The position numbers and the translations under genes are program-made. Below the pieces are notes generated by a model. It searched no databases. It was not told the DNA's origin and worked only from the letters and a program-made list of their open reading frames with translations. Shown piece by piece: positions 42,493 through 51,247 of a DNA stretch of 64,000 nucleotides (positions are counted from its first letter, which is position 1; each line of letters starts with the position of its first letter). This DNA comes from Microbacterium horticulturae. GTDB taxonomy: Bacteria > Actinomycetota > Actinomycetes > Actinomycetales > Microbacteriaceae. The DNA lies in NCBI RefSeq assembly GCF_029094505.1, contig NZ_CP119108.1, positions 992,001 through 1,056,000 on the forward strand. The letters are read 5' to 3'.

Positions 42493-42498
42493 GGCGGC

Positions 42499-44232
42499 AT
42501 GTCGACGAATGTGGCCGAGCTTTTCGTGGAGACCTTGAAGACCGCCGGCGTGCAGCGCATCTGGGGACTTCCGGGTGACTCGCTGAACGCATTCACCGAG
42601 GCGCTGCGACGTGACGAAGGCATCCGCTGGATGCACATGCGGCACGAGGAGTCCGCGGCATTCGCCGCCGGCGCCGAAGCCGAGCTCACCGGTGAGCTGG
42701 CCGTGGTCGCCGGTAGCTGTGGTCCCGGCAATCTGCACTTCATCAACGGCCTGTTCGATGCGCACCGCTCGCGCGTGCCGGTGCTGGCGATCGCCTCGCA
42801 CATCCCGCTCGCCGAGATCGGCAGCGGGTACTTCCAGGAGACGCACCCCGAAAACCTGTTCCGCGAGTGCAGCGTCTACTGCGAGCTGGTCAGCGATGCG
42901 TCGCAGATTCCGTGGGTGTTGGAGAACGCCATGCGCGCGGCCGTCAACGAACGGGGCGTCGCGGTGGTCGTGGTGCCCGGCGACGTGTTCTTCCAGGAGG
43001 CGCCCGACCGGCGTCCGTCGGCCCCGATCCGCGCATCGATCGCGCACGTGCGGCCCGACGACGACGAGCTGCGCGCGGCCGCCGACATTCTCAACGCGGC
43101 GAAGAAGGTCACGATCCTGGCCGGTGCAGGGGTGGCGGGAGCGCACGCCGACGTGCTCGCGCTCGCAGAGAAGCTGCAGGCGCCGATCGTGCACGCGCTT
43201 CGGGGCAAGCCGCACATCGAATACGACAACCCGTATGACGTCGGCATGACGGGGCTGCTCGGATTCGCGTCGGGCTATCGTGCGATGGACAAATGCGACG
43301 CCCTGCTGATGCTGGGGAGCGACTTCCCCTACCGGCAGTTCTATCCCGCGAAGGCGAAGGTCATCCAGGTCGACATACGCGGCTCGCAGATCGGTCGGCG
43401 CACGCCGGTGGACGTCGCTCTTGTCGGCGACGTGCGCAGCACGGCGGCGGCGCTCCTGCCGATGATCGCCGAGGGCCGTGCCGACAAGCACCTGAAAGGC
43501 AGCGTCGCGCACTACCAGAAGACGCGTCGTGAGCTCGATGATCTGGCGGGCAACGACGGTAAGAAGCCGATCCACCCGCAGTACGTCGCACGCCTCGTCG
43601 ACGAGCTCGCGGCGAAGAACGCGGTGTTCACCGCCGACGTCGGCACGCCGGTGGTGTGGGCGGCGCGCTACCTGCGGATGACGAAGGAGAGGATGCTGCT
43701 GGGCTCGTTCGTGCACGGCTCGATGGCGAACGCCATGCCCCAGGCGCTGGGTGCCGCAGCGGCCGACCCGGCCCGCCAGGTCGTGGCGCTCGCCGGCGAC
43801 GGGGGTCTTGCCATGCTCATGGGCGATCTCATCTCGATCACGCAGAACGATCTGCCCCTGAAGATCGTCGTGTTCAACAATTCGTCGCTGAACTTCGTCG
43901 AACTGGAGATGAAAGCCGCCGGCATTCTGAACTTCGGAACCGATCTGCACAACCCGAACTTCGCCGACGTCGCCACCTCGGTGGGGATCACCGGCATCCG
44001 GGTGGAAGATCCGGCGGAGTTGGAGGATGCTCTGCAGCGCGCGTTCGCGGTACCCGGCGCCGCGCTGGTCGACGTGGTCGTGGCGCGCGAGGAGCTGTCG
44101 ATTCCGCCGGCGATCACCGCCGCGCAGGCCAAGGGGTTCACGCTCTGGGCGTTGCGGACGGTGATGAGCGGACGCGCCGACGAGCTGCTGGATCTGGCCG
44201 ACGTCAACCTCGTGCGCCGGATCTTCAGCTGA
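42499..44232 (+). CDS. poxB: pyruvate dehydrogenase (quinone) / pyruvate oxidase
   Basis: 577-aa thiamine-diphosphate flavoenzyme converting pyruvate to acetate and CO2 with electrons to menaquinone. The TPP-activating Glu is in M-R-H-E-E-S-A-A-F near residue 50, followed by S-C-G-P-G-N-L-H-F, an FAD domain (A-G-A-G-V-A-G), and the TPP motif G-D-G-G-L-A-M then N-N near 432-456. The last 25 residues could form the membrane-binding tail known in E. coli PoxB. Substrate assignment against other TPP oxidases is by overall similarity. It probably has a leaderless message. Confidence 0.92.
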   Translation: MSTNVAELFVETLKTAGVQRIWGLPGDSLNAFTEALRRDEGIRWMHMRHEESAAFAAGAEAELTGELAVVAGSCGPGNLHFINGLFDAHRSRVPVLAIASHIPLAEIGSGYFQETHPENLFRECSVYCELVSDASQIPWVLENAMRAAVNERGVAVVVVPGDVFFQEAPDRRPSAPIRASIAHVRPDDDELRAAADILNAAKKVTILAGAGVAGAHADVLALAEKLQAPIVHALRGKPHIEYDNPYDVGMTGLLGFASGYRAMDKCDALLMLGSDFPYRQFYPAKAKVIQVDIRGSQIGRRTPVDVALVGDVRSTAAALLPMIAEGRADKHLKGSVAHYQKTRRELDDLAGNDGKKPIHPQYVARLVDELAAKNAVFTADVGTPVVWAARYLRMTKERMLLGSFVHGSMANAMPQALGAAAADPARQVVALAGDGGLAMLMGDLISITQNDLPLKIVVFNNSSLNFVELEMKAAGILNFGTDLHNPNFADVATSVGITGIRVEDPAELEDALQRAFAVPGAALVDVVVAREELSIPPAITAAQAKGFTLWALRTVMSGRADELLDLADVNLVRRIFS

Positions 44233-44245
44233 TCGCGGGCTCGGA

Positions 44246-44386
44246 ATGCCGTTCCGTAGATTGCTGGGAGCTGCAGCGGTCGGGGTCGCGGTGTCGACCG
44301 TCCTGACCTCGTGCTCGCTCGTCGGGGACAGCATCCTGCCCCCGTCACGGCTCAGCGCACGCGGTGCAGCAGCCACCACGCCGTGA
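44246..44386 (+). pseudogene. lipoprotein fragment (signal peptide and lipobox only)
   Basis: A 46-codon frame beginning M-P-F-R-R-L-L-G-A-A-A-V-G-V-A-V, with a lipobox L-T-S-C at residues 20-23, then only 23 more residues before a stop lying inside the PucR gene's 3' end. The signal peptide and lipobox look authentic, but no mature domain follows, so this is most likely the start of a lipoprotein gene whose body was lost. A genuine 24-residue lipopeptide is a less likely alternative. Confidence 0.5.
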
Positions 44387-45587
44387 CGAGATCGTCGGTG
44401 CGTCGCAACCGCAGACCGGTGAGCTCCTCGAAACGGCCGACGCGATAGCGCACAGTGTTGGGGTGCACGGTGAGCCGTACCGCGGCATCGGACGCCCGCT
44501 GGTCGCAGTCGAGGTAGATACGCACCGTCTGCATGATGTCGGCCGCGGTGCGCGGGTCGAGCCGGCCGAGATGACGGTCGTGCAGCCGGTCGCCGACGTC
44601 GGATGCCTGCAGCACCAGGGGACGCGGCCCCACCTGCTCCAGGGCGACAGCACCGGACATGCCGAAGTGCTGCGCGGTCTCGAAGACGATCACCGCCTCG
44701 TCGAAGCTCACGTGCAGGCGCTCGAGGGGAGCGCGGGGACCCACGCCAATCAGGTGGCCGTCGAGCACCGCGGGCACGGCGGGTGCGATGCAGCCGAGAA
44801 AAGCGCCGAGCGCCGCGAACATCAGCCGGTTGGGCGGCAGGTGTACGGCAGAGGCGATCGCGCGACGCACCGCATCGGCCTCGGCATCAGTCCCGGGCTG
44901 AGCCATCGCGAGCGCGACATAAGGAACGCGCTCGTCGAGGCTGAACAACGGCGCTTCGAGGTGCAGCTGCTCGGGCGGGAGCGTGCCGCCGAGCAGCCCG
45001 CGGGTGAAGCCGGCGCGGCGTTCGGCGTCGAACCGGGCGCGCTCTGCCGCCAGATCGCGCTGCACCCGGGCGAACACGCTTGCCGCCTCGTTCGCGAACT
45101 CCCAGGTGGAGTCGTGAATGGCCAGCAGCAGCCCGCTGGGCAGATCGACCTCCGCGGCGATGTCGTCCATGAACGCGAGGAGTTCGCGTGAGCCGATCTG
45201 ATAGGCCCGCGTGAGCGTGCCCATCGAGACACCCTGAGACGCGCGACGCATCGCGAGCCCCTCGAGACGCCCACGCAGCGCGTCGTCCGGCACCCGCAAC
45301 GATGTGAGTTCGGCCACCTCCGTGTCGATGAGCCCGTGTGCCGAGTCGCGGATCTCATCGTCCGTAAGCATCGCGTAGCCCGGCAGCTGTTCTCGGATGA
45401 CCTGCAGGAACAGCTCTGCCCAGCGATCGACGGATTCTCGGAGCCGGTCGACGGCGAGCGTGACCGTGCGCTGCGTCGCGAGAGGCAGCGTGGCAAGATC
45501 CGGCATCCTTCTGCGGTGTGGCCATCGGGTCGGCACATCCACGTCGTCGTGCACCATGTCGGCCGCCGGGTGGTTGTTGATCGCCAT
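44352..45587 (-). CDS. PucR-family transcriptional regulator
   Basis: 411 aa from ATG 45587 (an alternative ATG at 45506 gives 384 aa). N-terminal helical RsbR/PucR-type sensor region (W-A-E-L-F-L-Q-V-I-R-E-Q-L), a GGDEF-like middle part, and the C-terminal PucR helix-turn-helix L-D-C-D-Q-R-A-S-D-A-A-V-R-L-T-V-H-P-N-T-V-R-Y-R, split here by hyphens. It is divergent from an MFS/monooxygenase/dehydrogenase operon, which it probably controls in response to the pathway substrate. GATAGT (45602-45597) could be its -10. Confidence 0.85.
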   Translation of the reverse strand: MAINNHPAADMVHDDVDVPTRWPHRRRMPDLATLPLATQRTVTLAVDRLRESVDRWAELFLQVIREQLPGYAMLTDDEIRDSAHGLIDTEVAELTSLRVPDDALRGRLEGLAMRRASQGVSMGTLTRAYQIGSRELLAFMDDIAAEVDLPSGLLLAIHDSTWEFANEAASVFARVQRDLAAERARFDAERRAGFTRGLLGGTLPPEQLHLEAPLFSLDERVPYVALAMAQPGTDAEADAVRRAIASAVHLPPNRLMFAALGAFLGCIAPAVPAVLDGHLIGVGPRAPLERLHVSFDEAVIVFETAQHFGMSGAVALEQVGPRPLVLQASDVGDRLHDRHLGRLDPRTAADIMQTVRIYLDCDQRASDAAVRLTVHPNTVRYRVGRFEELTGLRLRRTDDLVTAWWLLHRVR

Positions 45588-45609
45588 GATGTCGACACTA
45601 TCGTTCGGC

Positions 45610-45625
45610 TTGTTCAATGGAACAA
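45610..45625. promoter_or_regulatory. palindromic operator candidate for PucR
   Basis: TTGTTC-AATG-GAACAA, perfect 6-bp arms, lies in the 247-bp divergent gap and overlaps a possible -35 (TTGTTC on the minus strand) of the regulator gene. Confidence 0.55.
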
Positions 45626-45656
45626 ATGGCGTCAGCAACGGTTGGCTGCGTTGCCA

Positions 45657-45686
45657 TTGGATGGTGCTTTCGGTCGCACACATAAT
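45657..45686 (+). promoter_or_regulatory. promoter of the MFS operon
   Basis: TTGGAT (45657-45662), 18-bp spacer, CATAAT (45681-45686), in a locally AT-richer stretch, leaving a leader of about 140 nt before ATG 45835. Confidence 0.55.
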
Positions 45687-45834
45687 GGGGCAGGCGTGGG
45701 GCTGATTGTCACCCTCGCCAAAAGCCCGACATCGACGACATCCCCTCGGCACCCAGTACTGCGGCCGGTTCGATGCCCTCGGACGGACCCGATTCCGCAC
45801 CACCGAGCTCTTCAACGACGAAGGGAACACAGCA

Positions 45835-47229
45835 ATGACCCAGACCACTCCGGCCGACGGTTCTGCAGCGGCCTCATCATCGACGGCGCGATCCGCCCCC
45901 GGCGGGAGCACACCCACCCGCCGCGCGACCTCCGCAGCGGGGTACATCATGACGCTGCTGTTCATCGGCAACACCCTCAACTTCTTCGACCGGCAGATCC
46001 CGTCGGTGGTGCTCAGCGAAATAGAGAAGACGTTCCACATCGACGATGCGGCCGCCGGCGTGCTGGCATCGGCATTCGTGGTGGTCGCAGCGCTCGCCGG
46101 TGTTCCGCTCGGCTGGCTCGCCGACCGGTTCCCGCGCAAAGCGGTCGCGGGCTGGGGCCTGCTGGCCTGGAGCGTGTTCACGGCACTCGGCGGGTTCTTC
46201 GGCGTCTTCGTGTCGGTATCGGCGATCGGCGTCGGCGCCGCGTTCTGGGTGTTCTTCACGTCGCGTGTGGGCGTCGGTATCGGCGAGGCGGCGTACTCGC
46301 CCGCCACCGGATCGCTCATCTCCGACCTCTATCCGTCCGAGCGCCGTGCCCGCGCCAACGCGGTGTTCATGCTCGGATTCCCGGTCGGTCTGCTGCTGGC
46401 GTTCTTCCTGACGGGTGCGCTCGCGCAGGCGCTGGGGAGCTGGCAGGCGGTGTTCCTCGTCGCGGCCGTTCCGGGCGTGATCGTGGCGATCCTGTTGCTG
46501 CTGGTCCGTGAGCCGGAGCGGGGTGCGGCCGAACCGGTCCGGGTGGCACCGAGCGCCCCACGCACGAACTCGTTCGCGGGCCTGTTCCGCGTCTCGTCGG
46601 TCTGGGGACTGGTGATCGCGTTCGCCGGGTACAACTTCGCAGCCTATGCGCTCGGCACGTTCATCACGGTCGTGCTGCAGCGCTCGCACCACCTCGGCCT
46701 CGTGCCGGCCGGGGCTCTGAGCGGCGTCGTGCTCGGATTCTCCGGCCTCATCGGCCTGCTGTTCGGCGGCCGCTTGCTGGACCGTGCGGTGAAGCGGTCC
46801 CACGCGGCCCGAGTGTGGCTCACCGCGGTCCTACTGATCGCCGCGGCCGTCTTCTCGCTGATCGGGCTGCTCGCGGGCGAGGGTGCACTGTGGCAGTTCG
46901 TCGTGTTCGCGTTCCTCGGCTACCTGCTGGGCATCGTCTATCTCGCGGCATCCATGCCCATCATCTCCGACGTGATCGAACCTGCCAAGCGCTCGACGAC
47001 GATCGGTATCGTCTATGCGATCGGTCTTCTGATCGGCGGTGCCGGCGGCCCGATCGTGGCGGGCGCGGTCTCCGACTCGATCGGCAGCCTGCAGGCCGCG
47101 CTCGCGATCGTCGTGCCCATAGCGTTCGCCGTCGCGGGACTGGGCATGATGCTGACCGCGCGCACGTTCGTCAAAGACCATGAGCGGATGCTCGCCCGGT
47201 CAGCTCAGGAGGTCACCGATGCGGCCTGA
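45835..47229 (+). CDS. MFS transporter
   Basis: 464-aa twelve-helix major facilitator. After a Ser/Thr-rich N-terminus (1-35), TM1 starts at Y-I-M-T-L-L-F-I-G-N-T-L-N-F-F-D-R. The MFS motif A appears as G-W-L-A-D-R-F-P-R-K near residue 97, and G-I-G-E-A-A-Y-S-P near 150 resembles the spinster/aromatic-acid-transporter branch. The substrate is probably the compound processed by the downstream monooxygenase and dehydrogenase. GAAGGG precedes ATG 45835 by 8 nt. Overlaps the next gene by 11 nt. Confidence 0.88.
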   Translation: MTQTTPADGSAAASSSTARSAPGGSTPTRRATSAAGYIMTLLFIGNTLNFFDRQIPSVVLSEIEKTFHIDDAAAGVLASAFVVVAALAGVPLGWLADRFPRKAVAGWGLLAWSVFTALGGFFGVFVSVSAIGVGAAFWVFFTSRVGVGIGEAAYSPATGSLISDLYPSERRARANAVFMLGFPVGLLLAFFLTGALAQALGSWQAVFLVAAVPGVIVAILLLLVREPERGAAEPVRVAPSAPRTNSFAGLFRVSSVWGLVIAFAGYNFAAYALGTFITVVLQRSHHLGLVPAGALSGVVLGFSGLIGLLFGGRLLDRAVKRSHAARVWLTAVLLIAAAVFSLIGLLAGEGALWQFVVFAFLGYLLGIVYLAASMPIISDVIEPAKRSTTIGIVYAIGLLIGGAGGPIVAGAVSDSIGSLQAALAIVVPIAFAVAGLGMMLTARTFVKDHERMLARSAQEVTDAA

Positions 47230-48772
47230 GGTCACCACGGCATCCGACACCGTCGAGCGGCATGTGCGCGTGCTGATCGTCGGTGCCGGGTTCTCCGGCA
47301 TCGGCCTGGCGTACAAGTTGAAGCGGGCGGGCGTGCTAGACGTCGCGATCCTGGAGCGTGCGCAGGACGTCGGCGGGGTGTGGAACTCGAACACCTACCC
47401 CGGGTGCCAGTGCGACGTGCCCAGCCACTTGTACTCGTTCTCGTTCGCGCCCAACCCGGACTGGACGTCGACGTACTCGCCCCAGCCGGAGATCAGGCAA
47501 TACCTGGAGGATTGCCTGGACCGTTTCGGAGTGCGACGCAATCTGCACACCGGCATCGAGGTCACCCAGGCGCAGTGGGATGACGCGGCCGCTCAATGGC
47601 ACGTCGAGACGAGCGAGGGGCCCTGGATCGCGCAGATCCTCATCAGCGCCGTTGGTCCGCTGACCGAGCCGAAGCTCCCGGATGTCCCGGGGATCGACGT
47701 GTTCCAAGGCAAGATCATGCACTCGGCCCGGTGGGACCGAGACTATGACCTCACCGGTCGACGGGTCGCGTCCATCGGAACCGGGGCATCGGCCATCCAA
47801 TACGTGCCGAAGATCGCCGACCAGGTGGGCGAGCTGTTCGTGTTCCAGCGCAGCGCGCCCTGGATCATGCCGCACGACAAGCGGCCGATCACCGACGAGG
47901 AGCGGGTGAGGTTCCGGGCGAAGCCGGCGGTGCAGCGTCGGGAGCGCACGAAGGTCTATGTGTCGAAGGAGGCTCTGATCCTCGGCTTCGCGAAGTTCCC
48001 GAAGCTGATGCACCAGGTCGAGAAGCTGTCGCGGCGACACATGGAGTCGCAGGTGCCCGATCCTGCACTTCGCCCGCTCCTCACCCCCGACTTCACCCTC
48101 GGCTGCAAGCGGATAGTGCCGTCCAACGAGTGGTACCCGGCCCTGCAGAAGCCGAACGTGACACTCGTGCCGCACGCGCTCGCCGAGATCCGTGAGCACT
48201 CGGTCGTCGGCAGCGACGGGGTCGAACGTGACGTGGACGCGATCATCTTCGGCACCGGATTCCACGTCACCGACATCCCGTTCGCCGACAAGGTACGCGG
48301 GCGGGACGGGGAGCTGCTCGGCGACAGATGGAAGGGCAGCCCACGGGCCTACTTGGGCACATCGGTTCCCGGGTTCCCCAACTTCTTCCTGTTCCTCGGG
48401 CCGAACACCGGCCTCGGCCACAGCTCGATGATCTACATGATCGAGGCGCAGATCGAACACGTGAAGAAGGCTATCGAGGCGATGGATGCCGCATCCGCGA
48501 CGGTCGTCGAGGTGACCCGACACGCGCACGACCGCTTCAACCGTGAAGTGGACAAGAAGCTCGCGAAGACCGTATGGGAGACCGGCGGGTGCGTCACCTT
48601 CTACCAGGACGCCTCCGGCAGGAACGCCACGATCTGGCCTGACTGGACGTTCCGGTACCGCCGCCTCGCGGCGAAGTGGCGACCCGGCGCCTACACGCTC
48701 TCGGGTGTCGCGCGGGCCGCCGACAGCTCGGCGTCGAGCAGCCCGACCCCGATCGCGCAGGCGACGCGGTGA
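47219..48772 (+). CDS. flavin monooxygenase, Baeyer-Villiger type
   Basis: 517-aa NADPH/FAD monooxygenase. FAD loop G-A-G-F-S-G-I-G near residue 20; the Baeyer-Villiger fingerprint F-x-G-x3-H-x3-W appears as F-Q-G-K-I-M-H-S-A-R-W-D near 161; NADPH loop G-T-G-A-S-A near 186. Such enzymes insert oxygen next to a ketone to give an ester or lactone. With an alcohol dehydrogenase gene just downstream (4-nt overlap) the pair can turn a secondary alcohol into an ester or lactone. AGGAGG precedes ATG 47219, which lies inside the MFS gene. Confidence 0.9.
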   Translation: MRPEVTTASDTVERHVRVLIVGAGFSGIGLAYKLKRAGVLDVAILERAQDVGGVWNSNTYPGCQCDVPSHLYSFSFAPNPDWTSTYSPQPEIRQYLEDCLDRFGVRRNLHTGIEVTQAQWDDAAAQWHVETSEGPWIAQILISAVGPLTEPKLPDVPGIDVFQGKIMHSARWDRDYDLTGRRVASIGTGASAIQYVPKIADQVGELFVFQRSAPWIMPHDKRPITDEERVRFRAKPAVQRRERTKVYVSKEALILGFAKFPKLMHQVEKLSRRHMESQVPDPALRPLLTPDFTLGCKRIVPSNEWYPALQKPNVTLVPHALAEIREHSVVGSDGVERDVDAIIFGTGFHVTDIPFADKVRGRDGELLGDRWKGSPRAYLGTSVPGFPNFFLFLGPNTGLGHSSMIYMIEAQIEHVKKAIEAMDAASATVVEVTRHAHDRFNREVDKKLAKTVWETGGCVTFYQDASGRNATIWPDWTFRYRRLAAKWRPGAYTLSGVARAADSSASSSPTPIAQATR

Positions 48773-49947
48773 GGGCCGTCACCCTGCACGGTGGCGAGCT
48801 CGCCGTCGACGAGGTCCCGGCCCCTCAACCCGGCAACGGCCAGCTGCTGCTGGAAGTGCAGCGCTGCGGCATCTGCGGCAGCGACCTGCATGCCCGGCAC
48901 TCGCAAGACGCCCTTGCCGAGGTGCTCGAGCTGTGCGGCTACGACCGGTACATGCGATCGAGCGACGCCGTGGTGATGGGGCACGAGATCTATGGGCTCG
49001 TCGCCGGGTACGGTCCGGGCACCAGACGCTCCCTGCCGTTGGGTACACCGGTGGTGACGGTGCCGCTGCTGCGTCGCGGGCGCGACGTCGACGGCATCGG
49101 CCTGTCGCCGCACGCGCCGGGTGGGTTCGCCGAGCAGGTCGTGGTGCAGGAGACGCTGACCATGCCGGTGCCCGAACACCTCGCGCCCGACCTCGCGGCG
49201 ATGACCGAGCCGATGGCGGTTGCCTGGCATGCTGTGAGCCGCGGCGATGTGAGCAAGAAGGACGTCACCGTCGTGTTCGGCTGCGGGCCGGTGGGGCTCG
49301 CGGTGATCACCGTGCTGAAGGCGCGGGGCGTGCGGACGGTTATCGCGGCCGACCTCTCGGCAGGACGTCGGGCACTCGCGCAGCAGTGCGGCGCCGACGT
49401 CGTCGTCGATCCCTCGAGCGACTCCGTGTGGGACCTCGCTCCCGCGAGTGGCCTCGTGCGTTCGATGGAGACCGAATACAACGCCGGCGTCGAAGCGATC
49501 GATGGCATGCGCCGGCTGCCGGTGCCGTGGTGGCAGACATGGCGTGCGCTGAACGCGGTGGGTGTGACGAGCCCGAAGCGCCCGGTGATCTTCGAGTGCG
49601 TCGGCATCCCGGGCATGATCGACGGGGTGCTCGCACAGGCTCCGTTGCACTCGCGCATCGTGGTGGTCGGCGTGTGCATGGGTCCGGATGCCGTGCGTCC
49701 GTCTCTGGCGATCAACAAAGAGGTGGATCTGCGGTTCGTCGTCGGGTACACGCCGCTGGAGTTCCGCGACACGCTGCACGCGCTCGCCGACGGCACGCTG
49801 GATGCGTCGCCCATCGTCACCGGTCGGGTCGGTCTCGAGGGCGTGGCACGCGCGTTCGACGCGCTCGGTGACCCGGAGGCGCACGCGAAGCTCATGATCG
49901 ATCCCGGCATCCCCGACGATGCTATCTGGCCGGTGGGTCGCCGATGA
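48769..49947 (+). CDS. zinc-binding alcohol dehydrogenase family protein
   Basis: 392-aa medium-chain dehydrogenase. The catalytic zinc region shows R-C-G-I-C-G-S-D-L-H near residue 32 and G-H-E near 67; NAD-binding G-C-G-P-V-G-L-A near 169. The four-cysteine structural zinc lobe is missing. A stretch around residues 225-265 (S-M-E-T-E-Y-N-A-G-V-E-A) is an insertion seen in some sugar/polyol-type MDR proteins. Likely oxidises a secondary alcohol to the ketone used by the Baeyer-Villiger enzyme. The GTG start overlaps the upstream stop (GTGA). Confidence 0.88.
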   Translation: MRAVTLHGGELAVDEVPAPQPGNGQLLLEVQRCGICGSDLHARHSQDALAEVLELCGYDRYMRSSDAVVMGHEIYGLVAGYGPGTRRSLPLGTPVVTVPLLRRGRDVDGIGLSPHAPGGFAEQVVVQETLTMPVPEHLAPDLAAMTEPMAVAWHAVSRGDVSKKDVTVVFGCGPVGLAVITVLKARGVRTVIAADLSAGRRALAQQCGADVVVDPSSDSVWDLAPASGLVRSMETEYNAGVEAIDGMRRLPVPWWQTWRALNAVGVTSPKRPVIFECVGIPGMIDGVLAQAPLHSRIVVVGVCMGPDAVRPSLAINKEVDLRFVVGYTPLEFRDTLHALADGTLDASPIVTGRVGLEGVARAFDALGDPEAHAKLMIDPGIPDDAIWPVGRR

Positions 49948-49961
49948 GAACGGCGACAGTG

Positions 49962-50034
49962 TGCCCCCGAGAGGAATCGAACCTCCGACGCGCGGCTTAG
50001 GAGTCCGCCGCTCTATCCACTGAGCTACGAGGGC
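49962..50034 (-). tRNA. tRNA-Arg (anticodon CCU)
   Basis: 73-nt cloverleaf on the minus strand: acceptor GCCCTCG/CGGGGGC (one G-U), D-stem GCTC/GAGC, anticodon loop CTCCTAA (CCT), T-arm GGTTCGATTCC. Discriminator A; CCA is not encoded. It reads AGG codons, rare in this GC-rich genome. Its 3' end faces the PucR/MFS/monooxygenase region. Confidence 0.95.
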
Positions 50035-50305
50035 GCGCCCTTCAGCCTACTTGGTCGCGAGGTGCGCCCCGGCGCGGCCTGGCGCGCCCTCCCCGGGGCC
50101 TGCTCCGCGCTCCGCGGCTCACAGGCTTCGGAAGATCGCGCGAAGTTCGGGCCGGTGGGCCGGATTGGTCCGAGGTCGGTGAGACTTTCCGAAGTCTGTG
50201 AGGGGTGGCGGGGGAGGGAGAAGCGGTGGGGGCAGGGGAGACGTGGCAGGGGGAGTGGATGCCGCAGCCCGCGGCATCCACTCGCCGATAGGCTGGAGCC
50301 CGCCC
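50035..50305. other. intergenic region before prmC, no gene seen
   Basis: 271 bp of GC-rich sequence with short inverted segments (CTTCGG/CCGAAG around 50128-50200) and a -10-like TAGGCT at 50289-50294, 11 nt before the prmC start. No ORF with coding character was found. Confidence 0.5.
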
Positions 50306-51205
50306 ATGGACACCCCGCCCCGCGACACCGAGCCCCGCGACACCCCGCCCCGCGCCAGCGCGACGCTGCGTGCCGCGACCCGCGTGCTCGCCGACGCGGG
50401 CGTGCCCAACCCGGCTGTCGACGCCGAGCTGCTGCTCGCGCACGTGCTCGGCGCGAGGCGTGGGGGAGCGCAGGCGGCCGCGCTCCGCGACGACGCACTC
50501 GCGGCCGAGCAGCACGATCGTCTCCAGTCCCTCATCGCCCGCCGCGCGCGGCGCGAGCCCCTCCAGCACCTGACCGGGCTCGCGCCGTTCCGTCACCTCG
50601 AGCTCGAGGTGGGTCCGGGCGTTTTCGTACCGCGACCCGAGACCGAGGGCGTCGCCCAGCTCGCGATCGACGCACTCCGAGCCGTGGCGTCCCGACACCC
50701 CCGCGCGGTCGACCTCGGCACCGGCAGCGGCGCCATCGCGCTGGCCATGGCCACGGAGGTTCCGGGCGCAGAGGTCTGGGCGGTCGAGCTCTCTGAACGG
50801 GCCCACGCCTGGGCCGCGCGCAACGTCGCGCGGTACGGCACTCCGGCGACACACCTCGTGCGCGGCGACCTTGCCGAGGCGTTGCCCGAGCTCGACGGAA
50901 CACTCGATGTCGTGGCATCGAACCCTCCCTATGTGCCCGACGACGCGATCCCGCGCGATCCCGAGGTGCGGCTGTTCGACCCGCCGCAGGCGTTGTACGG
51001 GGGAGCGGACGGACTCGACATCGTTCGCGTGCTCAGCGGCACCGCCCGGCGCCTGCTGCGCGCCGGCGGCACGCTCGTCATCGAGCACGGCGAGTGGCAG
51101 GGCGCGCCGATCCGCGATCTTCTGGCGGCGGACGGATGGCGGGATGCCGCGACTCACCCCGACCTCACCGCGCGCGACCGCACCACCACGGCGATCCGCC
51201 CCTGA
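50306..51205 (+). CDS. prmC: peptide chain release factor N5-glutamine methyltransferase
   Basis: 299-aa SAM-dependent enzyme that methylates the GGQ glutamine of release factors. N-terminal helical domain (A-E-L-L-L-A-H-V-L-G; E-P-L-Q-H-L-T-G), V-P-R-P-E-T-E, SAM loop D-L-G-T-G-S-G-A near residue 132 and catalytic N-P-P-Y near 208. prfA, normally just upstream in actinobacteria, is absent here. First gene of the prmC-Sua5-wecA-atpI run. Confidence 0.95.
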   Translation: MDTPPRDTEPRDTPPRASATLRAATRVLADAGVPNPAVDAELLLAHVLGARRGGAQAAALRDDALAAEQHDRLQSLIARRARREPLQHLTGLAPFRHLELEVGPGVFVPRPETEGVAQLAIDALRAVASRHPRAVDLGTGSGAIALAMATEVPGAEVWAVELSERAHAWAARNVARYGTPATHLVRGDLAEALPELDGTLDVVASNPPYVPDDAIPRDPEVRLFDPPQALYGGADGLDIVRVLSGTARRLLRAGGTLVIEHGEWQGAPIRDLLAADGWRDAATHPDLTARDRTTTAIRP

Positions 51206-51247
51206 TCACGGCGGCGCACAGGTGCGCGTCGCTACACTGGACGGGTC

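Noticed and set aside
42310..44379. Long minus-strand open frame opposite poxB
   Set aside because: Antisense artefact of GC-rich codon usage; poxB on the plus strand has all TPP-enzyme motifs.
42000..50034. Integrative element or prophage
   Set aside because: No integrase, transposase, att repeat or phage gene is visible; only composition and synteny hints remain.
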